From an uncultured Prevotella sp. (lineage in GTDB: Bacteria > Bacteroidota > Bacteroidia > Bacteroidales > Bacteroidaceae), in NCBI GenBank assembly GCA_944320675.1, contig CALUIJ010000137.1, forward strand, positions 1 through 32,080: DNA of 32,080 nt, in the 5' to 3' direction. Positions 1 through 8,060 of this stretch are shown piece after piece (positions within the stretch are counted from its first letter, which is position 1; each line of letters opens with the position of its first letter). Under the pieces are notes generated by a model. It had not been told where the DNA came from, made no database searches, and saw nothing but the letters and a program-made list of their open reading frames with translations. Both the position numbers and the translations under genes were made by a program.

Positions 1-127
1 ATTCCGGGTCTAAGCCCGGAATGACGGTATGCCACAGACTTCTTAGAAAAGGATGCAAGTAAGTATTTGGCCGATTGCGGATATTCATTTAATATTTATT
101 CTCATCCAACCGATTTGCGGATGAACC
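1..127 (+). repeat. Dispersed repeat copy A (REP-like palindrome plus tail), cut by window edge
   Basis: It opens with a perfect palindrome, ATTCCGGG-tctaag-CCCGGAAT (1-22), followed by about 105 bp shared with two more copies at 8061-8185 (inverted) and 8221-8360 (direct). Compared with those copies it lacks a block of about 22 bp (TTGAAAATCGCCGTTAAGGC and flanking bases), and it keeps a block, GCCGATTGCGGAT, that the direct copy at 8315 has lost. The element may continue left of the window. Non-coding. Confidence 0.85.
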
Positions 128-172
128 AAAAAGGTTAGCTTTCACGCTCCGAAAGGTTATCTTTCGCAGCGT

Positions 173-209
173 AAAAGGCTGTCTTTCGCAGCATGAAAGA
201 CAGCCTTTT
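173..209 (-). terminator. Hairpin repeat downstream of the M56/TonB gene
   Basis: A perfect 15-bp inverted repeat (173-187 and 195-209) encloses a 7-nt loop. It lies 120 bp past the stop of the minus-strand peptidase gene and ends with a short T run in that direction, so it could terminate that transcript. The arm sequence (AAAAGGCNGTCTTTC type) belongs to a hairpin family seen again at 4065-4101, 7743-7823 and, decayed, near 25800. It may therefore be a dispersed repeat that also serves as a terminator. Confidence 0.5.
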
Positions 210-328
210 ACAACACATTGGGTTTCAACATATTACGCACGCAACTGGCATACGCCGCCGAAAGGCGCGCAAAAAGGCGCGGCTGCGCCCGTAAGCACCG
301 CCACGCCTTGTATCAAGAGAGAGTGTTT

Positions 329-1983
329 TTACTGTTTCCCGACTTTCTTAGTGGTAATTATGATCACGCCGTCCTTTGCCGCGTCGCCGTACTTGTCGGT
401 GATGCTCTTGGCGTCCTTCTTCACGGTTATGCTCTCTATTTGGTCGGCCTTGAGGTTGGAAATATCCTCTACATGCTTACCGTCAACAATGTAATACTGA
501 TTGCCTTCCATCCTTACGGTCTGCATTCCGGACGAGGCAACCACCTTGCCGTTTATTGTTATCACACTGCCGTCATACTCGTCAGGCCGCACATTGCCGC
601 CATCGAGGCCGACGTCCTGGCGGAACGTTATGGGCACCATGTACCTCACGGCCACGGCCTTGCCGCCCTGCTTGCCGGGAATCCACTTCGGCATGGCATT
701 GATTACGCGCAAGGCTTCCTGGTCGAGCAGCGGGTCTACGCCGTGCACGACCTTGGCGTCGCCCACCGTTCCGTCGCTGCCGATGACAAACCTGACAACG
801 ACGCGCCCCTCGACACCTTTCTTCGCGGCCTCGGCCGGATACCTGATGGTCTCTCCGAGCCACTTCGCCATCGCGACCTGGCCGCCCGGGAACTCAGGCT
901 GCTGCTCTGCTATGTCATACACCTTGTCGTCGGGCCCCGGCACGCCGGCCTCCGGCACGGCTTCGGCCGGCTGCGCTTCAGCGTCAGACTGCGCGGCTTC
1001 GGCTTTCCGCACGGCAACAGCCGCCGCAACGGTAGACGGCCCGGCGACCTGCGTCTCCGCCGCAGGCACCACGCTACTTACAAGAGCGTTGCTCTCATTC
1101 TCAATCTCCGCGCTCAGGCTCTCGGCCTTAGGCGTTGCGAAAGCAGCTACGGCGAAGGCCGCAACCGGGACGGCGAGGAGGCTTCTCCCACGCCGCCACG
1201 GATTTGATTTCAATTTTTGCATCATAGTGATTCGTTTATTTAGTGAACATTGATTAAGGTTGTTTGCCATAGAAAAGAGCTTATCGCCCACGGCCTTGCG
1301 TATAAGCATGAGCTGGTAGGAGCGGGCGTCTACGCCAGAGGCGAGCACGGCCCGGTCGGCCTCATACTCGTGGAGGTCCTGCAGCTCGGCCTTAAGCAGC
1401 CACGCGGCGGGGTTGAACCATTGCGCCACTATCAGTGCGTCGCACAACATTATGTCGGCCGAATGGCGGCCTGCCACATGGGCGCGCTCATGGGCGAGTA
1501 TGTATTCGGGACTGCCGGCATAGTCGGCCTCGCTTATGACGATGTTGTTCATCCAGCTGAACGACGGCACGTCGCCCTCTACCACGATTACGCACACGCC
1601 GCCGTCGCGGCTTACAACGCGGCCGCCGCGCATCAGCCTGACGAGGCTGAAGAGCGACCACGCCCAACGAAGGGCGAAAAACGCCACACCTATTATATAT
1701 ACGGGAAGCACGCCTGGGCCGCCGTCATGCTGAAGCCGGAGGGTTCGGCCGTCACGGCCTCTGCTATAACGCCCTCCACTACGACGAATCCGCCGAGGCC
1801 GGCCGTCGGCGACGCGGTGCTTACATGCACCAACGGGAGCAAGAGCGACGTGCCGATGATGCATAAAACTACGGCGCGGTTGAACCCATAGAACGTCTCG
1901 CGGCTCAGCAGCAACTTGTAGACAAGGTAGAACGCCGCGAGGCACAGCGCCACCTTTAGCGAGTATATGAAAAACAGTCCCAT
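329..1983 (-). pseudogene. M56 (BlaR1-type) metallopeptidase with C-terminal TonB domain, frameshifted
   Basis: This is a membrane zinc peptidase of the BlaR1/MecR1 family as found in Bacteroidetes. The N-terminal part (1983 down to about 1715) starts MGLFFIYSLKVALCLAAFYL, a typical first membrane segment of this family. The rest lies in the next reading frame from about 1715 to 329: a membrane segment (VYIIGVAFFALRWAW), the zinc motif HERAH (1492-1478), a downstream HEYEAD, and a segment near 1165-1135 that is probably membrane-spanning. A TonB C-terminal domain follows (about 910-620, EGRVVVRFVIGSDGTV), then a tail resembling a TonB-receptor plug, ending ITDKYGDAAKDGVIIITTKK. The change of frame sits around 1708-1716, where one extra base would rejoin the frames. 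It lies 240 bp downstream of the blaI-like gene, the usual partner. It is either a recent pseudogene or a sequencing error; the rest is intact. Confidence 0.85.
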
Positions 1984-1993
1984 AGTGTTTTTT

Positions 1994-2190
1994 GCGGTTT
2001 TGAGGTTGTGGGGTTATGGAGTTTTACGGTTATGAGGTTGTGGGGGCGTAAGGTTTATTGCGGTTATGAGGTTTTACGGTTATAAGGTTTTACGGGTTTC
2101 GGGTTATGTGGGCGTACGGTTTTAGGGTTGTACGGCCGTTAGGTTATGAGCGTTTTACGGTCATAAGATTGTTTGGTTGTAAGATTTTTG
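1994..2190. repeat. Degenerate tandem repeat between blaR- and blaI-like genes
   Basis: The spacer between the two genes is built almost entirely from imperfect copies of a 15-18 bp unit of the form GGTTATGAGGTTTTAC, with variants such as GGTTATAAGGTTTTAC and GGTTGTGGGG. The strand bias (G/T on plus, A/C on minus) is strong. I see no reading frame or stable hairpin in it. It probably grew by slippage. Confidence 0.7.
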
Positions 2191-2192
2191 CA

Positions 2193-2235
2193 GCCTTTTT
2201 CACCTTTTCACCCTTTCACCTTTTCACCTTTCACC
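2193..2235. repeat. Short tandem repeat CACCTTTT at the 3' end of the blaI-like gene
   Basis: There are about five near-copies of an 8-9 bp unit (CACCTTTT/CACCCTTT) that run through the stop codon of the repressor gene at 2224-2226. A related C-rich unit (CTCACCTTCCCAC) recurs at about 2756-2793 upstream of the histidine kinase. Length changes here could alter the last residues of the repressor. Confidence 0.65.
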
Positions 2236-2592
2236 GCCTTCCTCTACTTTTTTTATAAGCTCGCGCAGGTCGTCCAAGGATACGTTCTCGTCCTTGACGA
2301 GAGCCGATACCACGCCGAGGTACGACTTGCCGAAGAACTTGTCGACAACGTTCTTCAGCGAACCGCGGCGGTAGTCGTCGCGCGAGAGCACGGGGAAATA
2401 CTTGTAACTCTTCGCCGTAACAGCCTTGTGCGACAGGAAGCCCTTGTCCTCAAGTATGTGTACGAGCGTCGACAGCGTGTTGACGTGCGGCTTCGGGTCG
2501 TCGTAAAGGGCCTGAAGCTCGCGTATGTGCATGCCGCCCTTGTCCCAGTAGCGTTCCATTATCTCTTCCTCTCGTTTCGTAAGTGGTTTCAT
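2224..2592 (-). CDS. BlaI/MecI/CopY family transcriptional repressor
   Basis: A winged-helix repressor of 122 residues. It begins MKPLTKREEEIMERYW, the classic BlaI start, followed by the recognition-helix region PHVNTLSTLVHILEDKGFLS and a C-terminal dimerisation part rich in charged helices (LDDLRELIKKVEEGGER). Family members are inactivated when a partner M56 peptidase cleaves them or triggers their cleavage, and that partner is the next gene downstream. An in-frame ATG at 2634 would add 14 residues, but it lies at the predicted transcription start and its extension (MKLKESINPVKCEE) does not look like the family, so I chose the ATG at 2592. The gene is probably autoregulated through the palindrome in its own promoter. 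Confidence 0.88.
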   Translation of the reverse strand: MKPLTKREEEIMERYWDKGGMHIRELQALYDDPKPHVNTLSTLVHILEDKGFLSHKAVTAKSYKYFPVLSRDDYRRGSLKNVVDKFFGKSYLGVVSALVKDENVSLDDLRELIKKVEEGGER

Positions 2593-2638
2593 CTCTTCAC
2601 ATTTTACAGGGTTGATACTTTCTTTTAGCTTCATGCCG

Positions 2639-2670
2639 CAAAGTAACTAAAAGTTTTAGTAACATCCAAA
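2639..2670 (-). promoter_or_regulatory. Promoter of the blaI-blaR operon with embedded operator
   Basis: Reading on the minus strand there is TTTG (2670-2667), 20 bp, then TTACTTTG (2646-2639), close to the Bacteroidetes TTTG-N19/21-TAnnTTTG consensus. Between the boxes and overlapping the downstream one is a near-perfect palindrome, GTAACTAAAA-g-TTTTAGTAAC (2643-2663). Repressor bound there would block polymerase, which fits BlaI-type autoregulation. Confidence 0.7.
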
Positions 2671-2685
2671 CGTTTCGCCGGAAAA

Positions 2686-2715
2686 GTAACTAAACGGCAT
2701 AGTTATTTAACTAAC
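2686..2715. promoter_or_regulatory. Second putative BlaI-type operator cluster
   Basis: GTAACTAAAC, TAGTTATTT and TTAACTAAC half-sites resemble the palindrome at 2643-2663. They lie further upstream, in the divergent interval shared with the histidine kinase gene, so the repressor could also affect that gene. The symmetry is weaker than in the first site. Confidence 0.45.
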
Positions 2716-2829
2716 GTTATACGTTCAAGGACGGAAAAGCCGTTCAAAAGTAATCCTCACCTTCCCACCCTCTCACCTTCCCACCTTCCCCAAGGCAATA
2801 TCGGGCGGCAAAATGCGTTATAAATACGT

Positions 2830-3993
2830 ATGCAATGGACTGACAGAATACGCCATGTGAAGATAATCCTCGTCGTAGCCGCGGTGGTGATAGCCGTGGC
2901 CTCGCTCGTTGTGTCGAACGCCTTGGTGCGCGAACTGGCCGACGAGGAGCGCAACAAGATGGAAACGTGGGCAGAGGCGATGAGGGCGCTCAACACCGCC
3001 GACGAGAACACCGACCTCAACCTCGTGCTCAAGGTGATAAACGAGAACCACACGATACCCGTAATCGTGACAGACGCCGACGGCAACGTGCAGACCTTCC
3101 GCAACGTAAAGCTGAAAGGGGAGACATACGAAGACAGCATAGCGCAGGCCGGAACGGCGAGCGCAAGGCTGCTCGACGAGGGACGCTACATAAGGATAGC
3201 CTTGGGCGACGACGCCGAAGACGGCTACATCAACGTGTGCTACGACGACTCGGTCATCCTCAAACGGCTCGCCGCCTACCCTTACATACAGCTCGGGGTG
3301 GTGATGCTGTTCGTCGTGGTGGCCATATTCGCCCTGCTGACGTCAAAGCGCGCCGAGCAGAACAAGGTGTGGGTGGGCCTGTCGAAGGAGACCGCCCACC
3401 AGCTCGGCACGCCCATATCGAGCCTGATGGCGTGGGTGGAGATACTGAAGGAGAACTATCCCGACGACACCATGATACCCGAAATGGACAAAGACGTGAA
3501 GCGGCTCGAACTGATAGCCGAACGCTTCTCGAAGATAGGTTCGCTGCCCGAGTCGGTGCCGGCGAGCCTCAACGGGGTGATGGCGCACGTAATCGAGTAC
3601 ATGGACCGCCGCACTTCGTCGAAAGTGAAGTTCGTAAAAGACTTCCCGCCCGATGACATAACCATCAGGATCAACGCCGCGCTGTTCGAGTGGGTGATAG
3701 AAAACCTGTGCAAGAACGCCGTCGACGCGATGGAGGGCAGCGGCACGATAACCCTGCGCATGGAGTCGACGGCCGACAGGGCCGTGATAGAAGTGAGCGA
3801 CACCGGCAAGGGTATACGCAAGAAAGACCTGCGCAACGTGTTCCGCCCGGGCTTCACCACGAAGAAAAGGGGCTGGGGACTGGGCCTCTCGTTGGCAAAG
3901 CGCATAGTGGAGGAATACCACAAAGGGCGCATCTACGTAAAGAGTTCGGAACCGGGCAAGGGAACTACGTTCCGCATAGAACTGAGGAAATAA
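2830..3993 (+). CDS. Membrane sensor histidine kinase (orphan)
   Basis: A 387-residue two-component sensor kinase. An N-terminal membrane helix (about 9-29) and a second one (about 152-171) enclose an extracytoplasmic sensor region of about 120 residues. The phosphoacceptor box is KETAHQLGTPISSLMAW with the likely phosphorylated His at 190; HQLGTP in place of the more common HELRTP is a recognised variant. The ATPase domain shows the N box ENLCKNAVDAM, G1 DTGKGI, the F box FRPGFTTKKRG and G2 GWGLGLSLAKRI. No response regulator lies next to it, so its partner is encoded elsewhere. It is divergent from the blaI-like gene with about 200 bp between them. The signal it senses cannot be read from the sequence. 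Confidence 0.92.
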   Translation: MQWTDRIRHVKIILVVAAVVIAVASLVVSNALVRELADEERNKMETWAEAMRALNTADENTDLNLVLKVINENHTIPVIVTDADGNVQTFRNVKLKGETYEDSIAQAGTASARLLDEGRYIRIALGDDAEDGYINVCYDDSVILKRLAAYPYIQLGVVMLFVVVAIFALLTSKRAEQNKVWVGLSKETAHQLGTPISSLMAWVEILKENYPDDTMIPEMDKDVKRLELIAERFSKIGSLPESVPASLNGVMAHVIEYMDRRTSSKVKFVKDFPPDDITIRINAALFEWVIENLCKNAVDAMEGSGTITLRMESTADRAVIEVSDTGKGIRKKDLRNVFRPGFTTKKRGWGLGLSLAKRIVEEYHKGRIYVKSSEPGKGTTFRIELRK

Positions 3994-4351
3994 TGCAGCG
4001 GCCGCATTGCGCCGCTTTGCAAAAGACCGTGTATTACGCCATAAAACACGGCAAAACGCACGCTAAAAGGCCGCCTTTCGCAACACGGAAGACGGCCTTT
4101 TGCAACGCCGCCGACAATACGCTGACTACCAACACATTAGCAACCGCCATCCGGAGCACCGCCTGAATCAGCCACGGCGGTGACATGGACCGCTACGTCC
4201 GCACGCCCCGAATTACCGCATCTCACGGTAAGACACGCCCGCGCAGGACAATATTTTGACGCTTGTCCCCCTATTGTCCCCCTCTATTTTTCTGCCGTTC
4301 CCTTACAAAACACTAAATTTGCAAGCGGATTAACTTAAAAATCACAACAGT
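3994..4351 (+). other. Intergenic region with hairpin repeat and promoter
   Basis: About 360 bp without a gene. It holds an imperfect hairpin at 4065-4101 (AAAAGGCCGCCTTTC / GAAGACGGCCTTTT) of the same family as 173-209 and 7743-7823, which could terminate the kinase transcript. It also holds the promoter of the next gene. The open frame running from the kinase end to about 4166 shows no protein-like features. Confidence 0.6.
4291..4321 (+). promoter_or_regulatory. Promoter of the large secreted protein gene
   Basis: TCTG (4291-4294), 19 bp, then TAAATTTG (4314-4321): a full match to the Bacteroidetes -7 box and one mismatch in the -33 box. The expected start is near 4328, leaving a short leader of about 24 nt before the ATG at 4352. 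Confidence 0.65.
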
Positions 4352-7300
4352 ATGAAAAAGATTCGCTACATTTCATTAGCCTTAATGGTCGCCTTGGCGG
4401 GCGGCGCACGGGGACAGGACAGCCCCGGAACCTTGCCTCTGCCGTACACGTGCGACTTCTCTTCGACTGAAAAACTGGCCGAAGAATGGACGGTGGTCAA
4501 CAACAACGACGACTACATGACGTGGGAGTTCGTAGACTGGAACCCCGGGCCCGACGGCAATCCGGGCTGCGCATACTGCTCGACAAACTCGGTGACGGGC
4601 AACGACGACTACCTAATATCGTCGCCGCTGGCCATGAAGGCCGGAGCCAACCATGTCAAGTTCGCCGCCAAGGGAGTGCGCGAGGACGGCCCGGAGACTC
4701 TCGAGATATACATCGGCACAAGCACTGACGTAGGCAGCATGACCATGCTGAAGGCGTACACGCTGAGAACGGCGGAATGGCAACAGAAGGCGTTCAACTT
4801 CAACGTCGACGCCGACGGCACGTACTACATAGCCATACGCTCCACTTCCAAGGACGGATTCAGCACATATCTTGACGACGTAACCATCGGGGCGGGCGAG
4901 ACCGAGCTTACGCCGGCCTTGGCCGTAAGCGGGATTCTGACCCCTTACTCGCAGTGCGACTACTCGGCGGAAACCGTCATCGGCGCACAAATACGCAACA
5001 CGGGCACGGGCGACGCGGCAGGCGTTACGCTGGCATACACCGTGAACGGCGGCGCAACCGTCACCGAGACGTTCGACACGGCGATACCCTCGGACAGCAC
5101 CGTGGCGCTGTATTTCAAGACACCGGCCGACATGGAAGCCGAGGGTAGCTATACAATAAAGGTTACGGCGCAGTGCGGAGAGAGCCGGGCCGAGGGCGAG
5201 AAGAGCGTAAGCCACAAGGCCGTGCTCGAGCAGTTGCCGCTGGAGTGCGACTTCAGCCAAGGCACCGGACAGGACTGGGAGCCATACACCGCAGGCAGCT
5301 GGACGTTCGACCAGTTCGGCGGATGCTACTCCAACTCTACCACCGGCATTGAGAACGCCCTGTTCTCGCGCTGCATCACGGTAAGCACTCCCGTCAGGCT
5401 GAAGCTCGCCTACTCGGGAGGCATGTTCGCCGACACGTGCTCGATGAAGATACTTCTCGGCCCGGCAGGCACCGACCCGTCGACGTGGCGCACCGTGTAC
5501 GAGGACGACAAGGTTGTGCGCGACGGTGCCGAAAAGGAGTTTTCGATATACGACGTGGAGCCGGGGCAGTACACCTTCGCGATAGTAAACTGCAGCGAGT
5601 CGAACGACATACCGCTTAACGTCTACCACATAAGCATCAGCGGCATATACGACTACGACATACGTGCCGTAGAGGCGCGCACGGCGTTGGCCGCATACAC
5701 GCCCGCCGGGCAGTTCAACGGCACGGGGACATACGCCGTGACGGTTGAAAACCGCGGAACGGAGGCCGTCGGCAAGGTTACGGTTTCCGTGGGAGCGGGC
5801 GGCGAAACGTGGTTCGGCAGCGAGCAGGCGGTAGACCTGAAACCCGCCGGAACGGCGTCGGTGGCGGCTGAAGGATCCATGCGCAAGGCCGCAGTAGGCG
5901 ACGTTGTGAAGGGCATATTCATCAAGGCCGGCATAGAGAACGAGAAGTACGCGGCCGACAACAGGATAGACTTCGCCGACGTGAACGTGACCGACAGCGT
6001 GTTCGCTACGGAGAACATAACCGACTACACATACGGAACGGGCCAGTCGTACCAGACGGCCAAGTTCGGCAACGTGTACACCCTTAACGCCGTCGACACG
6101 CTTACGTCGGTGACGCTGGGACTGGCCGACGACCCATATTACATCAAGCGCGACATCGGCGTGGCCGTTTACACGCTCGAAAGCGACGGCCACAAGATAG
6201 GCAGGAAGATATTCTCGACCACCATCGAGCGCGGAGCGGAAGGCGGAATGAGGACGTTCGGCTTCGCGCCGCGCCTGCTACAACCGGGCAGCTATTACGT
6301 AGAGGTTGAGCAGATAACGCCCGACAACGTGGGCATACTGACCGACCCGAACAACACTTCGTCATCGTTCTACCAAAGCGACGGCGACTCGCTCTACACT
6401 ATAACCGGCACGGGACCGATAGCCCTGCGCTTGAACTTCGGCCACGGAGCCGAAATCCACGAGAACGACGTCGCCCTGCGCGAGTTCACCGCGCCCATAA
6501 AGGACAAGGCTCTCTACGGCAGGAACGACTCGGTAGGCGTGGTATTGGAGAACGTCGGCACGTCGGCCGTCGAGGACATGAGGGTCGTATGCCTCGTAGA
6601 CGGCGTTGAAACGGCCGAGACTACGGTAAGCATGTTGCCATACGAGACGGTCGGAGTAATGTTCAACGGCATCGACCTGTCGGCCCCAGGCACGCGCACG
6701 ATAACGGTGAAGGCCGTGTTGGACGGCGACGAGAACCAGGCCGACAACACCATTGAGCGCACCGTAACGGCCCTGGAGGAGGCCAATCCGTACAAGCTCG
6801 ACTTTGAAAGCTGCGACGACTTCGACTGCGGCACGATGTTCAACCCGCGCTGGCGCACCGTAGACCGCCTGGGCCTGATGACAAACGCATGGTCGTTCTA
6901 CGACTATCCGCACAAGGAAGAGCCGGTAGGCTTCATCGCGTTCAACATCAACGCAACAACTCCGCCCATCACCGACATACCCGGATTCTATCCGCACTCG
7001 GGCGAACGCTTCGGCGCAGCCTTCGCTACCGGCTACCAGATGGAGACCGTTGAAAGCGACGTATGGCTCATTTCGCCGAAACTGAAGCTCGGCGACGGTT
7101 CGAGCCTCAAGCTGTTCGTCAAGACTTACGAGATAGGATATTACAACAAACCCGAAAGGTACCGCCTGCTCGTATCCGACACCGACGACGAGTTTGACAG
7201 CTTCACCGTAATCGGAGGCGACCGTGAAGCAGCCGCAGACGAATGGGAAGAAGTCAACGTAGACCTGTCGGCATACGACGGCAAGGAAGTTTACGTAGCG

Positions 7301-7627
7301 TTGCAATACATCAGCACCAACACCGAGGGCACCGTAATGATGGTTGACGACATAGAGGTGGTGACCGACCTTACCACAACTTCTATCGACAAGACCGTAG
7401 GCAAGGACGGCGGCATAACGATAACCACAGCCCGCAACGGCATAAGCGTCAACGCCGCGGAGGAGATAACACACGTCTGCGTGTACAGTCCGTCGGGACA
7501 AATGGTTTACGGCGATGCGCCGGGAGCACGCAGCCACGTCGTTCCATCGTCGGCACTTCCGGCAGGCCTGTACGTCGTCAAGGTAGAGACGGCAAGCGGC
7601 TCGAAGACCGCGAAAGTCAGGATGTAA
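4352..7627 (+). CDS. Large secreted protein with choice-of-anchor-J/CARDB-like domains and Por-type C-terminal tail
   Basis: 1091 residues, with a signal peptide of about 21 residues (MKKIRYISLALMVALAGGARG). The body looks modular. A jellyroll domain of the choice-of-anchor J type comes first (about 28-180, ending STYLDDVTIG). CARDB-like immunoglobulin folds follow (about 205-280, 440-530 and 720-790; e.g. VTVENRGTEAVGKVTVSVGA). A second jellyroll spans about 800-1010 and ends VMMVDDIEVV. The last 70 residues (VYSPSGQMVY ... ALPAGLYVVKVETASGSKTA) resemble the Por/type IX secretion sorting domain. The protein is probably outside the cell or on its surface, binding or adhering rather than catalysing, since no enzyme motif is visible. 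It stands alone behind its own promoter. Domain limits are estimates by eye. Confidence 0.85.
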   Translation: MKKIRYISLALMVALAGGARGQDSPGTLPLPYTCDFSSTEKLAEEWTVVNNNDDYMTWEFVDWNPGPDGNPGCAYCSTNSVTGNDDYLISSPLAMKAGANHVKFAAKGVREDGPETLEIYIGTSTDVGSMTMLKAYTLRTAEWQQKAFNFNVDADGTYYIAIRSTSKDGFSTYLDDVTIGAGETELTPALAVSGILTPYSQCDYSAETVIGAQIRNTGTGDAAGVTLAYTVNGGATVTETFDTAIPSDSTVALYFKTPADMEAEGSYTIKVTAQCGESRAEGEKSVSHKAVLEQLPLECDFSQGTGQDWEPYTAGSWTFDQFGGCYSNSTTGIENALFSRCITVSTPVRLKLAYSGGMFADTCSMKILLGPAGTDPSTWRTVYEDDKVVRDGAEKEFSIYDVEPGQYTFAIVNCSESNDIPLNVYHISISGIYDYDIRAVEARTALAAYTPAGQFNGTGTYAVTVENRGTEAVGKVTVSVGAGGETWFGSEQAVDLKPAGTASVAAEGSMRKAAVGDVVKGIFIKAGIENEKYAADNRIDFADVNVTDSVFATENITDYTYGTGQSYQTAKFGNVYTLNAVDTLTSVTLGLADDPYYIKRDIGVAVYTLESDGHKIGRKIFSTTIERGAEGGMRTFGFAPRLLQPGSYYVEVEQITPDNVGILTDPNNTSSSFYQSDGDSLYTITGTGPIALRLNFGHGAEIHENDVALREFTAPIKDKALYGRNDSVGVVLENVGTSAVEDMRVVCLVDGVETAETTVSMLPYETVGVMFNGIDLSAPGTRTITVKAVLDGDENQADNTIERTVTALEEANPYKLDFESCDDFDCGTMFNPRWRTVDRLGLMTNAWSFYDYPHKEEPVGFIAFNINATTPPITDIPGFYPHSGERFGAAFATGYQMETVESDVWLISPKLKLGDGSSLKLFVKTYEIGYYNKPERYRLLVSDTDDEFDSFTVIGGDREAAADEWEEVNVDLSAYDGKEVYVALQYISTNTEGTVMMVDDIEVVTDLTTTSIDKTVGKDGGITITTARNGISVNAAEEITHVCVYSPSGQMVYGDAPGARSHVVPSSALPAGLYVVKVETASGSKTAKVRM

Positions 7628-7742
7628 GGACAAAAAAGCGGTCGCCTGACGGCAAAAAGCCACCGGCGTAACAAGCGCCGCCGACTGATTACACTTTGTT
7701 TTAACAACAGGCGCTAACCGCCTGTAAACCAACACCTTTGCG

Positions 7743-7823
7743 AAAGGCCGCCTTTTGGGACGTAAAAGGCGGCCTTTTATACGCCGAAAGGCCGTCTCTT
7801 GCAGCGCAAAAGACGGCCTTCCG
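7743..7823. repeat. Two tandem hairpin repeats (AAAGGCCGYCTTTT family)
   Basis: The first hairpin is a perfect 14-bp stem (7743-7756 and 7764-7777) with loop GGGACGT. The second (about 7786-7823) is an imperfect stem, AAAGGCCGTCTCTT / AAAAGACGGCCTT. Both match the hairpins at 173-209 and 4065-4101. They lie about 115 bp beyond the stop of the secreted protein gene and can act as terminators, but the doubling and repetition suggest a dispersed repeat family. Confidence 0.75.
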
Positions 7824-7904
7824 GGTTCATCCGCAAACCTTTTGGATGTGTGTATGATACGACATATAACAAACATCCCCTTTCAATCCAAACGGTTGGT
7901 AACT

Positions 7905-8000
7905 GTCATGCCGCACTCCGATGCGGCATCCAGTGTGTGCGGCAACGTTGGCAATCGTGCGTGTCTTCGTTCCGGATGCCGCATCGGGGTGCGGCATGAC
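7905..8000. repeat. REP-like inverted repeat, GTCATGCCGCAC type
   Basis: Arms 7905-7931 and 7974-8000 are complementary over 26 of 27 bases, extend outwards with a few mismatches (GGTAAC), and enclose a 42-nt spacer. Each arm is itself a palindrome (TGCCGCActccgaTGCGGCA). This is a different sequence family from the CCCGGAAT repeat 90 bp downstream but has the same arrangement: two head-to-head palindromic units starting GTCAT and ending ATCC. Confidence 0.8.
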
Positions 8001-8060
8001 GGTTACCGACGGCTTGGATTATAGTAGGATGTAGTCATAAACAAAAAGGATAAGCGTATG

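Noticed and set aside
1690-1745. Programmed ribosomal frameshift in the M56/TonB gene
   Set aside because: No slippery heptamer, stimulatory hairpin or pseudoknot is visible at the frame change; a mutation or sequencing error is simpler.
4613-7876. Long minus-strand open frames opposite the large secreted protein (526 and 504 codons)
   Set aside because: They are shadows created by GC-rich third positions of the plus-strand gene; their translations are Arg/Val/Tyr-rich with no domain, and the plus-strand frame has a signal peptide and clear domains.
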